Below are positions 62,649 to 64,000 of a stretch of DNA of 64,000 bases, piece after piece. Each line of letters starts with the position of its first letter. Positions within the stretch are counted from its first letter, which is position 1. The notes beneath the pieces were generated by a model. It searched no databases and had not been told where the DNA came from. It was given only the letters and a program-made list of their open reading frames with translations. The stretch is from Bog-756 sp963824645. GTDB lineage: Bacteria > Actinomycetota > Acidimicrobiia > Acidimicrobiales > RAAP-2. The position numbers were made by a program, and so were the translations under genes. Location of the stretch: assembly GCA_963824645.1 (NCBI GenBank), contig CAWGQC010000003.1:434001-498000 (forward strand), read 5' to 3'.

Positions 62649-64000
62649 GCACGAAGCCCTGAGTCGGTCGGTGGGCGGATGGCTGAGCACCCACTGCCCC
62701 TCCCGTGTGCCCCGAGCCCTGCTCGACGCCGACACCGAAGAGCTCCAGCCGATCTGGAAGGCCATGGCCGCCGAAGGCTGGCTCGGTCTCCATCTGCCCG
62801 AGGAGGAGGGGGGACAGGGCTTCTCTCTCTTCGAGCTGGCCATCGTGGTCGAAGAGACGGGCCGGGTCATGGTGCCCGGGCCGTTTCTGCCCACGGTGGT
62901 CGCCTCCGCCCTGATCGCCGAGGCGTCACCGGGTTCGCCCCATCTGGCCGGCCTCATCGATGGCAGCACCCCGGCCGCCATCTCGCTCGGTAACCCCTGC
63001 CTCCAGGTGGTGGACGGGGGAGCGGGCCAGGAGATCACCGTGACCGGAACCCTCCGTCCGCTGCTCGAGCGCGGCGACGGCAACGATCGCTCTGGTACCG
63101 GCCCACCGAACCAGCGGGGAGGTGGTGTGGTGTCTCCTGGACCTGACGGCGTCGGATCAAAGCGCGGTGGTGACGGCGCTGGCCAGCCTGGATCCGACTC
63201 GGCGGGTGGGACAGATCGAGGTGGCCGCCGTCCCGGTTCCTGTCGACCGCCAAGTGGGTTCGCTGACCACCGAACGGGTGCGGCAGGTGGCGGTCACCCT
63301 CATGGCCGCCGAGCATGCCGGCGGGGCCCGGTGGTGCCTCGACACGGCCACCGACTACGCCAAGGTCCGGGTCCAGTTCGGACGACCCATCGGGCAGTTC
63401 CAGGCCATCAAGCACCGGTTGGCCGACATGGCCATCAGGATCGAACAGATGACCGCCGTGGCCTGGGATGCGGCCCTGGCGTTGGGAACGGGGGACGGTG
63501 AGGCCGCCGCCCTGGCCGCAGCCACCGCCGGTGCCCTGGCCCTGGACGGGTACGCCGACAGCGCCAAGGAGTGCATCCAGGTGCTCGGGGGCATCGGCTT
63601 CACCTGGGAGCACGACGCCCACCTCCATCTCAAGAGGGCCATGGCTGACCGCCAACTGATGGGAGAGCCCGATGCTTTCCGTCGTGCGGTGGCTCACGAG
63701 GCCGGGCGCGGGGCCCGGCGCGCCCTGGTGGCCGAGCTTCCCGACGAGGCCGAGGCCATGCGGGCCGAGCTGGCCCCGGTGGTGGCCTCGGTGGCTGTTC
63801 TCGAGGAGCCGCAACGACGCCGGGCCATCGTCGACGCCGGGCTGGTCATGCCCCACTGGCCGTCCCCCTGGGGCCGGGACGCCGGGGCGGTGGAACAGCT
63901 GGTCATCGAAGAGGAGCTGGCCGCGGCGGGCGTGGTCCGACCTCACATAGGTATCGGCGCCTGGGCACTGCCGCCGATCATCTCGCGGGGGACGCCGGAG
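62626..64000 (+). pseudogene. Acyl-CoA dehydrogenase, probably a two-domain FadE, frameshifted and running off the window
   Basis: The first frame (62626 to about 63067) encodes MAIALSDEHEALSRSVGGWL and WLGLHLPEEEGGQGFSL, the N-terminal part of an acyl-CoA dehydrogenase. At about 63067 one extra base breaks the frame. From 63068 the next frame continues with SAATATIALVPA, then FGRPIGQFQAIKHRLADMAIR and CIQVLGGIGFTWEHDAHLHLKR. Another 100 residues, looking like the start of a second dehydrogenase domain, run to the window edge. Mycobacterial FadE proteins of about 700 residues have two such domains. Conservation on both sides suggests sequence error or recent decay. Confidence 0.8.

Overview
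The window is GC-rich actinobacterial chromosome. It carries no rRNA or tRNA gene that I could recognise and no phage or conjugation module. Several traits together suggest a free-living actinobacterium, plausibly of the class Acidimicrobiia: an F420-type LLM oxidoreductase, an MptB-like polyprenol mannosyltransferase, a DUF222-HNH protein, many FadD/FadE/ECH-type genes, a pyrophosphate-type phosphofructokinase and the MurL/MurD2 pair. The class assignment is inference; the phylum is well supported.

Layout. 0-4.3 kb holds the end of a secreted Ig-like protein, lipoproteins and a flippase-like membrane protein. 4.5-12.9 kb is metabolic: an LLM oxidoreductase, a PPi-type PFK, an HD-domain protein, a DMT-type membrane protein, two SDRs, a serine hydrolase and a GlxA-type regulator. 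13.0-19.8 kb is a minus-strand five-gene operon behind a cobalamin riboswitch. Its genes encode a secreted alpha/alpha-toroid protein with six C-terminal repeats, a secreted DUF4430-like protein, and the T, fused A-A and S parts of an ECF transporter. I read it as a cobalamin or corrinoid capture and uptake system in which the two domains of the animal intrinsic factor/transcobalamin proteins are separate polypeptides. This is the most interesting locus in the window.

20.0-25.1 kb is visibly less GC-rich and partly decayed. It holds a cassette of a fatty-acyl-AMP ligase (two frameshifts), a SnoaL-like protein, a GNAT and an acyl carrier protein. Beside it is a divergent pair of secreted paralogues, one frameshifted. 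25.4-36.7 kb holds an MptB-like mannosyltransferase, aldo/keto reductases, an HDAC-like deacetylase, a CPA2 antiporter, a DsbA-like protein, a histidine phosphatase, the overlapping murL-murD2 pair and a thioredoxin-fold protein.

36.7-64 kb is a large acyl-CoA catabolic region. It contains three acyl-CoA ligases, three enoyl-CoA hydratases, a P450 and two P450-type ferredoxins. It also has an adjacent acyl-CoA dehydrogenase pair plus three further dehydrogenases, a fused HMG-CoA-synthase-like/DUF35 protein overlapping a thiolase, a TetR regulator, an SDR, a thioesterase, an aldehyde dehydrogenase, an amidohydrolase and a copper amine oxidase. It looks like a pathway for a hydrophobic, perhaps cyclic or isoprenoid, carbon source, but the substrate cannot be read from the sequence. 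Four single-base frameshifts in otherwise well-conserved genes could be real decay or assembly error.
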